Below, in pieces: positions 33,063 to 43,169 of a DNA stretch of 46,027 nucleotides. Source of the DNA: Aphodovivens avicola (GTDB taxonomy: Bacteria > Actinomycetota > Coriobacteriia > Coriobacteriales > Eggerthellaceae); contig DVGW01000027.1 of NCBI GenBank assembly GCA_018712515.1, positions 1-46,027 on the forward strand, given 5' to 3'. Positions within the stretch are counted from its first letter, which is position 1; each line of letters starts with the position of its first letter. The notes under the pieces were generated by a model. That model saw only the letters and a program-made list of their open reading frames with translations, made no database searches and had not been told where the DNA came from. A program made the translations under genes and the position numbers.

Positions 33063-33908
33063 CTACTTGGCCAGGAGGCCTTCCTCCTCCATGTAGGAGC
33101 GCAGGTCGTCCTCCCAAGCGGGGAGCTCGACGCCGGCCATGCTCAGCATCATGCTCTCGAGCACGACGTTCTCGGCGGTGCGGGCGTCCTCGGCGGGGAT
33201 GAGCACCTTTTCGGGATCGTAGCCCGCGTACTCCAGCACCTTGGAGGCGAAGCCGTAGCGGCTGGTCGAGCCCTGGGAGACCAGGTGGAATGTGCCCTTG
33301 GCGCCCTTCTCGACCGCGCGGATCATCAGGTCGGCGTACAGCATCACGCTGGTGGGTGCGGCGAACTGGTCGGTGCGCGCCTCGATGCGCTGGCCCTTGC
33401 GGGCGGCCTCCAGGATCTCGTGCATGCGTCCGCTGTCGGCGTGGTAGATCCACGACGAGCGGATGATCAGGTGCTCGGTGGTGGTGTTGCGCACCATCAT
33501 CTCGCCGGCGCGCTTGGACTTGCCGTAGGGGGTGTTGGGCTCGGGGCTGTCGAACTCGTTGACGGGCTCGTCGAGCTTGGATGCGTACACGTCGTCGGAG
33601 GAGACCTGCACCACGAACGCGCCCACGGCGTTGGCGGCCAGCGCCACGTTGCGCGCGCCCACCGCGTTGACCTCGTAGGCCTTGATGCGCGTGGCCAGGC
33701 TGGTGGCGTCGCGGCGGATGCCGGCGCAGTTGACCACGACGTCGGGCTGGATCTCCTCGGCGAACGCCTCCAGGCGCTCCTGCTCGCACACGCTCAGCTC
33801 GATGTCGGTGCCCACGACGTTGTAGCCGGCAGCCTTGAAACGACGGGCGATCTCGCCGCCGATGAAGCCTTTGCAGCCGGTCACCCAGACAATACCCTTT
33901 TTGCTCAT
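33063..33908 (-). CDS. RmlD-like NAD(P)-dependent sugar nucleotide reductase (SDR)
   Basis: The 281-aa protein begins with a Rossmann loop, W-V-T-G-C-K-G-F-I-G (residues 8-17), and has the extended-SDR active-site pattern, with SSDDVYAS and the Y-G-K-S-K catalytic pair in NTPYGKSKRAGE, plus RSSWIYH, as in dTDP-4-dehydrorhamnose reductases. No other dTDP-rhamnose genes are adjacent, so the substrate is uncertain. GAGGTATACGC precedes ATG 33908. It follows the TRAP permease gene on the same strand, 90 nt downstream, but co-transcription is unclear. Confidence 0.82.
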   Translation of the reverse strand: MSKKGIVWVTGCKGFIGGEIARRFKAAGYNVVGTDIELSVCEQERLEAFAEEIQPDVVVNCAGIRRDATSLATRIKAYEVNAVGARNVALAANAVGAFVVQVSSDDVYASKLDEPVNEFDSPEPNTPYGKSKRAGEMMVRNTTTEHLIIRSSWIYHADSGRMHEILEAARKGQRIEARTDQFAAPTSVMLYADLMIRAVEKGAKGTFHLVSQGSTSRYGFASKVLEYAGYDPEKVLIPAEDARTAENVVLESMMLSMAGVELPAWEDDLRSYMEEEGLLAK

Positions 33909-33998
33909 GCGTATACCTCGTTCGGATTCGATGCGGTGTTCGTTCGATTCATCCGTGCGTGCCCCGCGCCGCGGCGCAAGGCACGCACCATACTAGCC

Positions 33999-36125
33999 TT
34001 AGGCTGTGGCCTCTTGCAAGGCTTTGCCCTCGTCGTGCGGGGCATCCCCGTCGCTGGGCGGGGTCTTGTCGCGGTCCTTGCGGGACAGCAGGAACTGGAC
34101 GCCGCAGATGACGAGGATCAGCACCAGGCCGGCGACGTCGGACGCCGCGCCGGGGATCATCATGCCCAGGCCGCCCGCAGCCAACAGGATGCGGAACAGC
34201 GGGTTGATGTGGCGCTCGAACAGCGTGTTGGTGAGCGCGCATTGGATGCCGAACATGCCGCCCAGGGCGGACAGCGTGTTGAGGATGACCGTGAGGACGG
34301 TCACGTCGTCGCCCACCATCAGCAGCACGGGGCTGAAGCAGAAGATGTAGGGAACGACGAACTTGGCGATGCCCAGCTTGGTGGCGTTGACGGCAGTCAT
34401 CATCGGGCGCGACTTGGCGATGGCCGACGCGGCGTAGGCCGCCAGCGCGACCGGCGGCGTGATGTCGGCGGCGATGCCGAAGTAGAACACGAAGAAGTGC
34501 GCGCAGATGGGGTCGATGCCCAGCTGGATGAGGATCGGCGCGCAGGTCGACGCCATGATGCAGTAGTTCGCCGTGGTGGGAACGCCCATGCCCAGGATCA
34601 GGCAGCAGATCATCGTGAAGACCAGGCCGACCATCACGAAGTCGCCCGCCATGAGGACGATGACGTTGATGATGGTGGAGGCCAGACCGGTGACGGTGAT
34701 GCAGCCGGCGATGACGCCCGCCATCGCGCAGGCGACGGCCACGGGGATGGTGCTCTTGGCGCCGGCGGCGAACGCGTCGGCGACGGTGAGCAGCGCGATC
34801 TTGACGGTCTCGGCGAGCACGGAGCCGAACGTGGCGCCTTCCTCGCGTTCGCTCCAGTTGGTGCTCAGGAAGTTGATGAAGCCGACCACGAACGCCGCGG
34901 CGATCGAGATGGCGGCGGAGGCGGCCATCGTGCGCACGCCGGCGGACACGATCCACACCAGAAGCACCAGCGGGATGATCAGGTAGCAGTTCTTCAGCAG
35001 GTACTTGCCCGTGGGCAGCTCCTCGCGCGGGATGCCCTTGAGGCCGAGCTTTTTGGCCTCAAGATGCACGGCGATGAAGATGCCGGCGAAGTACAGCAGC
35101 GCCGGGACGATGGCCTTGGTGGCGACCTCCATGTAGGGGATGCCGATGTACTCGGCCATCAGGAACGCGGCCGCGCCCATGATGGGGGGCATGATCTGGC
35201 CGCCCGAGGATGCCGCGGCCTCGACGCCGCCGGCGAACTCGGGCTTGTAGCCGACCTTCTTCATCATCGGGATGGTGACCGAGCCGGTGGTCACGACGTT
35301 GCCGACCGACGAGCCCGACACCATGCCGCACAAAGCCGACGAGATGACGGCCACCTTGGCGGCGCCGCCGCTCGACCAGCCGGCGACCTTGTTGGCCAGC
35401 GCGATGAAGAAGTTCGCGATGCCGGTGCGCTCGAGGAACGCGCCGAAGATCACGAACAGCACGATGTAGGTGTAGCACACGTTGATCGGCGTGCCGATGA
35501 CGCCGGAGGTGGTGTAGAACAGCTTCTGGACGACCTTGCGGACCGAATCGTAGATGGTCGGGTTGTTGGAGCTGTCGAACTGCCAGTACAGCGCATATAC
35601 CACCAAGCAGACCACCACGATGATGATGGGCAGGCCCACGCAGCGCCGGCACAGCTCGACGAGCACCAGCAGGCCCGCGATGCCCAGCACCACATGGAAC
35701 GGCTCGATGCGCGCGCCCATCAGCAGGATGTCGGTGACGTTGAATGCGAAGTACATGAACGACCCGAAGCCGATCGCCATCAGCACGAAGTCGTACCACG
35801 GGATGTGGTTGACCTTGTGGTTGGACTTGCGTGCCGGGTACATCATGAAGCCGATGACGATGACGAACGCCAGGAAGCGCGCCAGGCGCGCCTCGGCCTG
35901 CTCCGTTGAGAACAGCGTCATGAACAGGCAGTACACCGAGAACACGACCATGAGCGTCGTGACGATGACGGCGGGGATGCCCTCCCAGATGCGCGTGTTG
36001 GACTCCTTGTCGTACTTGCGCATCACTTCTTCGGCGTCGATGGTCTCGTCGACGTCCACGCCGGCGAGCATATCGCTATCTGCCGCCGTTTCCTGCTCCC
36101 TCATCTTGCGTTTGAAAAACGCCAT
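33999..36125 (-). CDS. TRAP transporter, fused permease (12TM/4TM family)
   Basis: The 708-aa membrane protein joins the small (DctQ-like) and large (DctM-like) TRAP subunits. The N-terminal ~190 residues contain several helices; the DctM half includes MVSGSSVGNVVTTGSVTIPM, GGQIMPPIMGAAAF and a later GMGVPTTANYCIMA, typical of TAXI-partner permeases. It should import an organic anion with sodium or protons, using the binding protein at 36425. ATG 36125 is preferred over GTG 36131 because AAGGAGG lies 6 nt upstream. Substrate cannot be inferred. Confidence 0.92.
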   Translation of the reverse strand: MAFFKRKMREQETAADSDMLAGVDVDETIDAEEVMRKYDKESNTRIWEGIPAVIVTTLMVVFSVYCLFMTLFSTEQAEARLARFLAFVIVIGFMMYPARKSNHKVNHIPWYDFVLMAIGFGSFMYFAFNVTDILLMGARIEPFHVVLGIAGLLVLVELCRRCVGLPIIIVVVCLVVYALYWQFDSSNNPTIYDSVRKVVQKLFYTTSGVIGTPINVCYTYIVLFVIFGAFLERTGIANFFIALANKVAGWSSGGAAKVAVISSALCGMVSGSSVGNVVTTGSVTIPMMKKVGYKPEFAGGVEAAASSGGQIMPPIMGAAAFLMAEYIGIPYMEVATKAIVPALLYFAGIFIAVHLEAKKLGLKGIPREELPTGKYLLKNCYLIIPLVLLVWIVSAGVRTMAASAAISIAAAFVVGFINFLSTNWSEREEGATFGSVLAETVKIALLTVADAFAAGAKSTIPVAVACAMAGVIAGCITVTGLASTIINVIVLMAGDFVMVGLVFTMICCLILGMGVPTTANYCIMASTCAPILIQLGIDPICAHFFVFYFGIAADITPPVALAAYAASAIAKSRPMMTAVNATKLGIAKFVVPYIFCFSPVLLMVGDDVTVLTVILNTLSALGGMFGIQCALTNTLFERHINPLFRILLAAGGLGMMIPGAASDVAGLVLILVICGVQFLLSRKDRDKTPPSDGDAPHDEGKALQEATA

Positions 36126-36424
36126 GCGCACCCTCCTTTATCTTTCACTCGTTGCCGTGGATCCGAACCGCGGATCCGTCCTGTGCCCGCCTCCGCCAAG
36201 GGGGACGGGATGCCCCGTTTGGGGAACGGGACGCCCCTCGCGCGCGGGGGATGGATAACTCCGCTCGAGGGGTGGGTGTCCCCGCTTGAGGGGGACGGCC
36301 CCGCCGCGCGCCGCCTCGTATCGGGGCGTGGCGTGCGGGGGATAAAGCCAAAGGAGGGGCCGCAGCAGTGATCGGCCGCTGCGGCCCCTCGCCGGGGATC
36401 GTGGGCGCTGGCCCCGTGCTCAGG
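36126..36424 (-). other. GC-rich spacer with attenuator-like hairpin between TRAP genes
   Basis: GAGGGGCCGCAGC (36354-36366) is exactly complementary to GCTGCGGCCCCTC (36378-36390); on the minus strand it is followed by CCTTTGGCTTTA. Placed after the binding-protein gene and before the permease gene, it may partly end transcription so that more binding protein than permease is made. The rest of the spacer has repeated GGGACGGGA-type words near 36209-36230 and no gene. Confidence 0.65.
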
Positions 36425-37432
36425 TTAGGCGAGCTCGGCGGCCTCCACGGTGATGCCCTGCTCCTCGTAGTACTTGGCGGCACCCGGGTGGTAGGGGACG
36501 CCCTTGACCGAGGAGGCCTCCTCGAGGCTCAGCTCGGAGTACTTGGCATGCGCCTCGGCGTTGTCGGACGCGCCGTCGAACAGCGACTTGGTGAAGCCGT
36601 AGATGGCGTCCTCGCCGATGTAGTTGCTGGCCAGCACGACCGCGCCGACGGAGACGGTGGTGGTGTCGGACTCGAGGCCGTACACGTCGGCCGGGATGAT
36701 GGCCTTGGCGTAGTACGGGGAAGCCTCGATCAGCTTCTCGACGTGCTCGTCGTCCATGGAGACCAGGTAGGCGGTCTTAGTGGTGGACAGGTCGGTGATG
36801 GCGGTGGTGGGGGCGCCGGCGACGATGAAGGCGGCGTCGATCTTGTCGTCCTTCAGGGAGTCGGCGGAGTCGGCGAACGACTGGTACACCGGGGTGATGT
36901 CGTCGAGCGTCAGGTCGTAGGCGCTCAGCACGTCGACGGCGTTGAAGTACACGCCGGAGTTGGCGGCGCCGACGGAGACGGTCTTGCCGGCCAGGTCGGC
37001 GACGGTCTTGATGTCGGGGTTGCAAGTGACGATCTGGACCTGCTCCTGGTACAGGGTGGCGACCACGGAGAAGTCGGTGTAGGCGCCGGTCTCCTCGAAC
37101 AGGTTGGTGCCCTCGTAGGCGTAGGCGGTCACGTCGGACTGGCAGAACACGATGTCGGCGTCGTCGTCCTGCAGCGCCTGGACGTTTGCCTGGGAGCCGT
37201 TGCTGGACAGCGCGGTCACGGACACGCCGTAATCACCGTTGGTGGCGTACTGGGCGAGCACGCTGCCGTAGGCGTAGTAGGTGCCCGACTCGCCGCCGGT
37301 CATGAAGCGGAGGTTGGTGCTCTCGGAGCCGCCTTCGCCGTCGCCCGATCCGCCGCCGCTGCAGCCGACCAGGCCGAGGGCCAGCACGCCGGCGAACGCC
37401 GCCGCGAGCAGGACCCGCATCTTCTTCTTCAT
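36425..37432 (-). CDS. TAXI-family TRAP transporter solute-binding lipoprotein
   Basis: The 335-aa product has a Sec signal, MKKKMRVLLAAAFAGVLALG, then a lipobox LVGC, so it is lipid-anchored outside the membrane. The mature protein shows TAXI signatures: FMTGGESGTYYAYGSVLAQY, then DDDADIVFCQSDVTAYA and ADLAGKTVSVGAANSGVYFNA. It binds the solute for the fused permease at 33999. ATG 37432 is chosen from the signal peptide and the upstream GGGAAGGAGAAAAC. Divergent from a LysR gene. Confidence 0.93.
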   Translation of the reverse strand: MKKKMRVLLAAAFAGVLALGLVGCSGGGSGDGEGGSESTNLRFMTGGESGTYYAYGSVLAQYATNGDYGVSVTALSSNGSQANVQALQDDDADIVFCQSDVTAYAYEGTNLFEETGAYTDFSVVATLYQEQVQIVTCNPDIKTVADLAGKTVSVGAANSGVYFNAVDVLSAYDLTLDDITPVYQSFADSADSLKDDKIDAAFIVAGAPTTAITDLSTTKTAYLVSMDDEHVEKLIEASPYYAKAIIPADVYGLESDTTTVSVGAVVLASNYIGEDAIYGFTKSLFDGASDNAEAHAKYSELSLEEASSVKGVPYHPGAAKYYEEQGITVEAAELA

Positions 37433-37659
37433 AGGTTTTCTCCTTCCCTCCTCGGCGCCGCCTCGTCCGGCTTCGGCTCCTCGGCGCCGCGCGTCCGCGA
37501 AGATGTGGACGCTTTGTGTAAAGCCTGCGGCAATTGTAGCGATTCGCTGCGGGGAAACCACCCACGAAAATGCGATTTAACAAATATAATCGGTGAAATC
37601 ACAAGAAAACATTGTGGATGGGCGCTGTTTTGACCTACAGTTAATGGGCAAGGTGATCG
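37433..37659. promoter_or_regulatory. Promoter region of the TRAP operon and divergent LysR gene
   Basis: An AT-rich patch near 37565-37595 in an otherwise GC-rich region includes TATAAT (37585-37590, plus strand) and likely carries the promoters. No -35 box was convincingly placed. Confidence 0.4.
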
Positions 37660-37925
37660 CGGGCGCGCCGCGTCTGCACGGCATACGGCATGGCGCGCGG
37701 CGCGTGGCGTGCGGCAGAACGCGCGGTGCGCGGCGTGCGGCGCGGGGCGCACGAAACGTCACATGCCGTGCGGAATGCAGCGGGCGGCGCGCGGAGCGTC
37801 ACATGCCGTGCGGAATGCGGCGAGCGGCATGCGGAACAGCGCATGCGGGGTGCGGGGCGTTGCGGACAGCGCGGTGCGCGAAGCGCGCGACGTGCCGCGC
37901 GTCATACGGCATACGGCACACGACA
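37660..37925. repeat. Degenerate GC-rich repetitive tract upstream of LysR gene
   Basis: The tract is built from variants of GCGTGCGGC and CGGCATACGGCA words. CGTCACATGCCGTGCGGAAT plus GC occurs exactly at 37757-37778 and 37797-37818 (period 40). ACGGCATACGGCA brackets the tract at 37678-37690 and 37906-37918. Open frames through it encode only Arg/Ala/Gly/Cys-rich sequence and are not believed. It may be a leader region with multiple binding sites or expanded satellite-like DNA. Confidence 0.7.
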
Positions 37926-37943
37926 CGGACGGGGGAGGTTACG

Positions 37944-38855
37944 TTGATCGAATCGTGGGATTGGCTGATCCAGCTGGTGGAGGCGGGGTCGTTCACGCGC
38001 GCCTCCGAGAAGCTCCACGTGTCCCAGCAGACGCTCAGCGCGCGTTTGGCGACGCTCGAGAAGGAGCTCGAGACCAAGCTCGTGGTGCGCAGCTCGCCGC
38101 TCGCGCTCACGCGCGCGGGCGAGGCGTTCCTCTCCTACGCTTACGAGCAGAACGAGGCGACCTCCAGCATGCTGCGCCGCATCGGCGAGGTGACGGCGGG
38201 CGGCACCGGCCAGCTGAAGGTGGGCGTGTCGAACATCCGCAGCCGCGTGCTCATGCCGCATGTGATGGGGCAGTTTCGCCGGAGCATGCCCGGCGTCAAC
38301 GTGCGTCTGATCGAGGGCACCAACGAGGAGCTGCTCCAGCTCGCCGAGCGCGGCAGCGCCGACATCGTGATCGCGCGCTTCGGCGGCACCCATCCCGGCG
38401 TGACGGTGCGGCGGCTGTTCCAGGAGGAAGTGGTGCTGACGATGACGCCCGCGCTTCTGGAAGAGGTCGCGGGCGCGCCGGCCGAGCAGGCGAGGGCGCG
38501 CGCGGAGGAGGACCTCTCGACGCTGGCGGGGTGCCCCTTCCTGCTGACCTCGCTCGACGACATCACCGGGCGCATCGCCCGCAGCGAGCTGCGCGCGGCG
38601 GGCATCAAGCCCCGCGTGGCGGTGGAGGGCGACAGCCTCATGGCGCTGATGGCGCTGTGCCGCGAGGGGATCGGCGCGGTGTTCTGCCCCGCGAACGTCC
38701 TCGACGCGATCGACGAGCTCTCGTGCGACTTGGTGCGCGTGCGTTTGTCCGACGCCGCCCGCTACGACATCTCGCTGGGCCGTCCCGCCTCGGCCGATCC
38801 GTGGGCGCCCGCCCAGGTGTTCGAGGACATCGTCGGCGCCCTGTTCGCGGGGTAG
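37944..38855 (+). CDS. LysR-family transcriptional regulator, TTG start
   Basis: The 303-aa regulator begins at TTG 37944 (GGGGGAGG 5 nt upstream), giving MIESWDWLIQLVEAGSFTRA; no in-frame ATG near that position fits. Residues 1-62 form the winged helix-turn-helix (EKLHVSQQTLSARLATLEKE); a LysR ligand domain follows. Divergent from the TAXI binding-protein gene, so it probably regulates the TRAP operon. An in-frame open stretch upstream runs through the repetitive tract and is rejected as a longer start. Confidence 0.9.
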   Translation: MIESWDWLIQLVEAGSFTRASEKLHVSQQTLSARLATLEKELETKLVVRSSPLALTRAGEAFLSYAYEQNEATSSMLRRIGEVTAGGTGQLKVGVSNIRSRVLMPHVMGQFRRSMPGVNVRLIEGTNEELLQLAERGSADIVIARFGGTHPGVTVRRLFQEEVVLTMTPALLEEVAGAPAEQARARAEEDLSTLAGCPFLLTSLDDITGRIARSELRAAGIKPRVAVEGDSLMALMALCREGIGAVFCPANVLDAIDELSCDLVRVRLSDAARYDISLGRPASADPWAPAQVFEDIVGALFAG

Positions 38856-38920
38856 GTCCCCTGGAGCTGGCGGCGTAGCCGGCCTGTCCAGGAAACTGTC
38901 CGTACCCCCTTCCCGATCGC

Positions 38921-39100
38921 CCCATTCGCCTCATTTCATCCCGAATCATCTTTCGGTGGATGAAAAGGAGCGGATGGGGCGATCCAAACCGGAAATGTGG
39001 ATGAAAACGAGGGAATGGGATGGATTCGACGAATCAAAAAGCCCCATTCCCCGTATTTCATCCCGAATCGACGCCCGATGGATGAAATGAGGCGAATGGG
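38921..39100. repeat. 180-bp palindromic element with 20-bp terminal inverted repeats
   Basis: CCCATTCGCCTCATTTCATC (38921-38940) is the perfect reverse complement of 39081-39100. Each end also folds on itself: ATTTCATCC...GGATGAAA near the left end and ATTTCATCC...GGATGAAAT near the right end. A central GGGAATGGG/CCCCATTCCC pair adds another hairpin. It lies between the convergent LysR (stop 38855) and helicase (stop 39109) genes and has no coding capacity. It resembles the 188-bp family in design but not in sequence. Confidence 0.82.
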
Positions 39101-39108
39101 ATGAATCC

Positions 39109-40680
<1,572 letters not shown>

Positions 40681-41024
40681 AGGGGTTCCGTTTCTCTTAG
40701 CAGGTGGAAAGCGCCCTCGACGGGAGGGCGCGGTCTGTCGTATAGCGCACCTATATACAAGGATATAAGGCAGACGAGTAGTATGCGCGCTTCGCGCCGT
40801 CGCGCGTCCGACGAATCGCGCAAACCCGTCGTATGTGTGCGAATCTACACGAATGCCACGCCGATCCGTCGCATATCTAGGGGGAGAATCATGTCGATAT
40901 ACGATATCTTGAGGTGTACCACCGTTTTCCGCTTGCGCATCGTGGGTTGGATGGTTAGAGTAATGTTCGCATTGTTAGGGCGTAGTGCGGGTTAGCCTGC
41001 GCCTCATGACGGAAAGTTGGACGT
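40681..41024. promoter_or_regulatory. Divergent region between helicase and exopolysaccharide locus
   Basis: No gene is called. GCGCCCTC/GGAGGGCGC (about 40710-40731) forms a hairpin in the helicase leader. AT-rich words at 40747-40767 probably hold the helicase promoter. A 70-codon frame at 40783-40995 lacks a ribosome-binding site and looks random. The exopolysaccharide promoter should lie between about 40880 and 41000, but no consensus boxes were clear. Confidence 0.4.
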
Positions 41025-41678
41025 ATGACGCTACTTGAACTGTTCAAACTGCTTCAGAAGCACCTGACGCTGGTGGTGGCGCTTCCCGTGGTGCTTGCGC
41101 TTGCGACGGCAGGCGTGAGCTGGGGCTTGATGCAGAACCAATACACCGCCACCGTGTCCGTGTACGTTCTGAGCTCCTCCACCGGGGATCAGAGCAAGAT
41201 CCAGAACAGCGACCTGACCGCCAGCCAGTTGATGGCCAACGACATCGCCGAGCTGGCCACTTCCGACATCGTCACCGAGCGCACCGCTGAGGAGCTGGGC
41301 ATGTCGTCGCTTTCGGGCTACGACGTGTCGGTCAACTCCAGCACGACCACGCGCGTCATCGAGATCTCCGTCGAGTCGGGCGATCCCCAGGCGGCGGCGA
41401 CCGTGGCCAACAAGATGTCGGAGGTGCTCTCCAGCGTCGCCCAGGAGGTCATGGGCGTCGAGAGCGTCAACGTCGTCGACCAGGCCAAGGCGCCCGAGGC
41501 GCCGTCCGGCCCCAACCGCGTCATGTACACCGCGGTGGCGTTCCTAGCCGGTTTGTTCCTGGCCGTTGCCATCGTCGTGGTGATGGATATGGTCAACACC
41601 CGCGTGCGCACGCCCGAGGAGGCCGAGGAGCTGCTCGGCATTCCCGTTATCGGCCGCATCCCCAAGATCAAGGGTTAA
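41025..41678 (+). CDS. Wzz/YveK-type polysaccharide chain-length determinant (BY-kinase activator)
   Basis: The 217-aa protein has an N-terminal helix (near residues 15-35), an extracytoplasmic region and a C-terminal helix (AVAFLAGLFLAVAIVVVMDM) preceded by a Pro-rich AKAPEAPSGPN stretch, the PCP/Wzz topology. The cytoplasmic tail is short. In Gram-positives such proteins activate the adjacent BY-kinase and set polymer length. The kinase gene starts 12 nt downstream. GGAAAG precedes ATG 41025. Confidence 0.9.
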   Translation: MTLLELFKLLQKHLTLVVALPVVLALATAGVSWGLMQNQYTATVSVYVLSSSTGDQSKIQNSDLTASQLMANDIAELATSDIVTERTAEELGMSSLSGYDVSVNSSTTTRVIEISVESGDPQAAATVANKMSEVLSSVAQEVMGVESVNVVDQAKAPEAPSGPNRVMYTAVAFLAGLFLAVAIVVVMDMVNTRVRTPEEAEELLGIPVIGRIPKIKG

Positions 41679-41690
41679 GGAGAACGAACC

Positions 41691-42512
41691 GTGGCTAAGA
41701 AAGTTAAGAAGACGGGCACCAACACCCTTGAGATCCAGAACGCGGCGAAGACCCTGTTCGCAAACATCCGCTTCATGTCGCCCGACAATCCGATCCGCTC
41801 CATCGTCATGACGAGCTCGGTGCCCAACGAGGGCAAGTCGACCTGCTCGATGGAGCTTGCCAAGGCGATCGCCACGTCGGGTAAGACGGTGCTTCTGGTC
41901 GAGGCCGACATGCGCCGCCGCACGATGGCGTCGCTTCTGGGCGTGCATGCCGCAGCCGGCGTGTACGCGGTGCTGTCCGACCAGGTGGATCTGCGCGATG
42001 CCGTGGTGAACACCGACACGCCCAACCTGTACTTCCTGGACACCGAGCCCAACATCCCCAACCCGGCCGACATCATCTCGTCCAAGCGCTTCCACCGTCT
42101 GGTCGAGCGTTTGGAGCAGTCCTACGAGTATGTGATCTACGACATGCCGCCGGTCGGCACGTTCGTCGACGCCGCCATCCTGTCCACGCTGGTGGACGGC
42201 ACGATCATGGTGGTCAAACCCGGCGAGGTGAAGCGCGACGAGCTCGTCGACGCCTACCAGCAGCTGCAGAAGGCCGAAGCCAACGTGCTGGGCATCTGCG
42301 CGACGTTCTGCGAGGGCACCGGCTCGGAGTACTATTACGCCTACTACACCAAGGACGGCGAGCGCGTCGATTCGGACAAGATCGAGCGCAAGGCGGAGCG
42401 CCGCCAGAGGCAGGCCGCTTCCACGCCGGTCGGGATGCCGGTCAACCGCCGCACTGCAGCGGGCCAGGACCTGCCTCCCATGCGCGGCAGCCATTCGGCG
42501 GGAAGGCGCTAA
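41691..42512 (+). CDS. CpsD/CapB-type bacterial tyrosine kinase
   Basis: The 273-aa BY-kinase has Walker A in SSVPNEGKST, Walker A' in VLLVEADMRRR, Walker B-like VIYDMPP and a Tyr cluster E-Y-Y-Y-A-Y-Y that is the autophosphorylation site. Its cytoplasmic kinase is separate from the membrane activator (41025), the Gram-positive arrangement. GTG 41691 has GGAGAACG upstream. The C-terminal ~45 residues are basic and disordered. Controls exopolysaccharide export together with the PHP phosphatase that follows after 3 nt. Confidence 0.93.
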   Translation: MAKKVKKTGTNTLEIQNAAKTLFANIRFMSPDNPIRSIVMTSSVPNEGKSTCSMELAKAIATSGKTVLLVEADMRRRTMASLLGVHAAAGVYAVLSDQVDLRDAVVNTDTPNLYFLDTEPNIPNPADIISSKRFHRLVERLEQSYEYVIYDMPPVGTFVDAAILSTLVDGTIMVVKPGEVKRDELVDAYQQLQKAEANVLGICATFCEGTGSEYYYAYYTKDGERVDSDKIERKAERRQRQAASTPVGMPVNRRTAAGQDLPPMRGSHSAGRR

Positions 42513-42515
42513 CCC

Positions 42516-43169
42516 ATGCGGGATATGCACTGCCATATCCTGCCTGGAGTGGACGACGGCGCACGCGATCTGGACGAGTCGCTCGCGATGCTCGAGGCTG
42601 CGAAGGCGGCGGGCGTCACGTCGATCGTGTGCACGCCGCATTGCCGCGAGCCGTATTTCGACTATGACGCGATGTGGGACGCCTACGAGCTGCTCGTGGC
42701 GCATGCCGACGGGTTCCCGCTGACGATGGGCTTCGAGGTCAACCATTCCAAGCTGATGGAGCTGGGGATGCAGTGGGTCGACTATCTGGCGTTCGACGGG
42801 TCGGACGAGTTTCTGCTGGAGCTGTCCAGCCGCGCCGGCAAGGCGCAGTTCGAGGAGTACGAGCGCGCCATCTTCGAGATCCAGGGCAAGGGTTACCAGG
42901 TGATCATCGCTCACCCCGAACGCTACCGCGCGATCCAGGAGGACGTCGAGCTGGCGCGCCGCCTGGTGAAGATGGGCTGCAAGCTGCAGGCGTCGGCGGA
43001 CTTCATCGCAGGGGGTCGTCTGGGTGCCGAGAAGAAGCCGGCGAAGAAGCTGTTCGAGGAGGGGCTCTACAGCTACATCGCCAGCGATGCGCACTGCGTG
43101 GAGCACTACGACTATCTGGCGCGCGCCCGCAAAGAATTTAAGACGCGCGGCAGACATGCCCGTGTCTAA
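42516..43169 (+). CDS. CpsB/CapC/YwqE-type PHP tyrosine-protein phosphatase
   Basis: The 217-aa PHP-domain protein begins MRDMHCHILPGVDDGARDLD, the family signature with metal-binding His pair, and continues with CTPHCREP, VIIAHPERY and SDAHCVEHY, the other metal ligands. It removes phosphate from the BY-kinase tyrosine cluster, resetting export. It starts 3 nt after the kinase stop, so translation is coupled. There is no glycosyltransferase before the 570-nt leader that follows, so these three genes may form their own operon. Confidence 0.93.
   Translation: MRDMHCHILPGVDDGARDLDESLAMLEAAKAAGVTSIVCTPHCREPYFDYDAMWDAYELLVAHADGFPLTMGFEVNHSKLMELGMQWVDYLAFDGSDEFLLELSSRAGKAQFEEYERAIFEIQGKGYQVIIAHPERYRAIQEDVELARRLVKMGCKLQASADFIAGGRLGAEKKPAKKLFEEGLYSYIASDAHCVEHYDYLARARKEFKTRGRHARV

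Noticed and set aside
32463..35909. A very long plus-strand open frame (over 1100 codons) running antisense to the RmlD-like and TRAP permease genes
   Set aside because: It is rich in Asp, His, Gly and Arg with no recognisable domain and no ribosome-binding site. It is an antisense artefact of strong GC bias; the minus-strand genes have clear motifs.
37757..37818. CRISPR array suggested by regularly spaced repeat words
   Set aside because: Only one pair of exact 22-bp copies at period 40; the 'spacer' is itself made of the same words and no cas gene is present.
37593..37943. Extension of the LysR gene at 37944 into the upstream repetitive tract
   Set aside because: The added 117 residues are Arg/Cys/Ala/Gly repeats unlike any LysR N-terminus, and a good ribosome-binding site marks TTG 37944.
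40783..40995. Small 70-codon open frame before the exopolysaccharide locus
   Set aside because: No ribosome-binding site, no hydrophobic or motif pattern, and many Arg from GC-rich codons; likely leader DNA.
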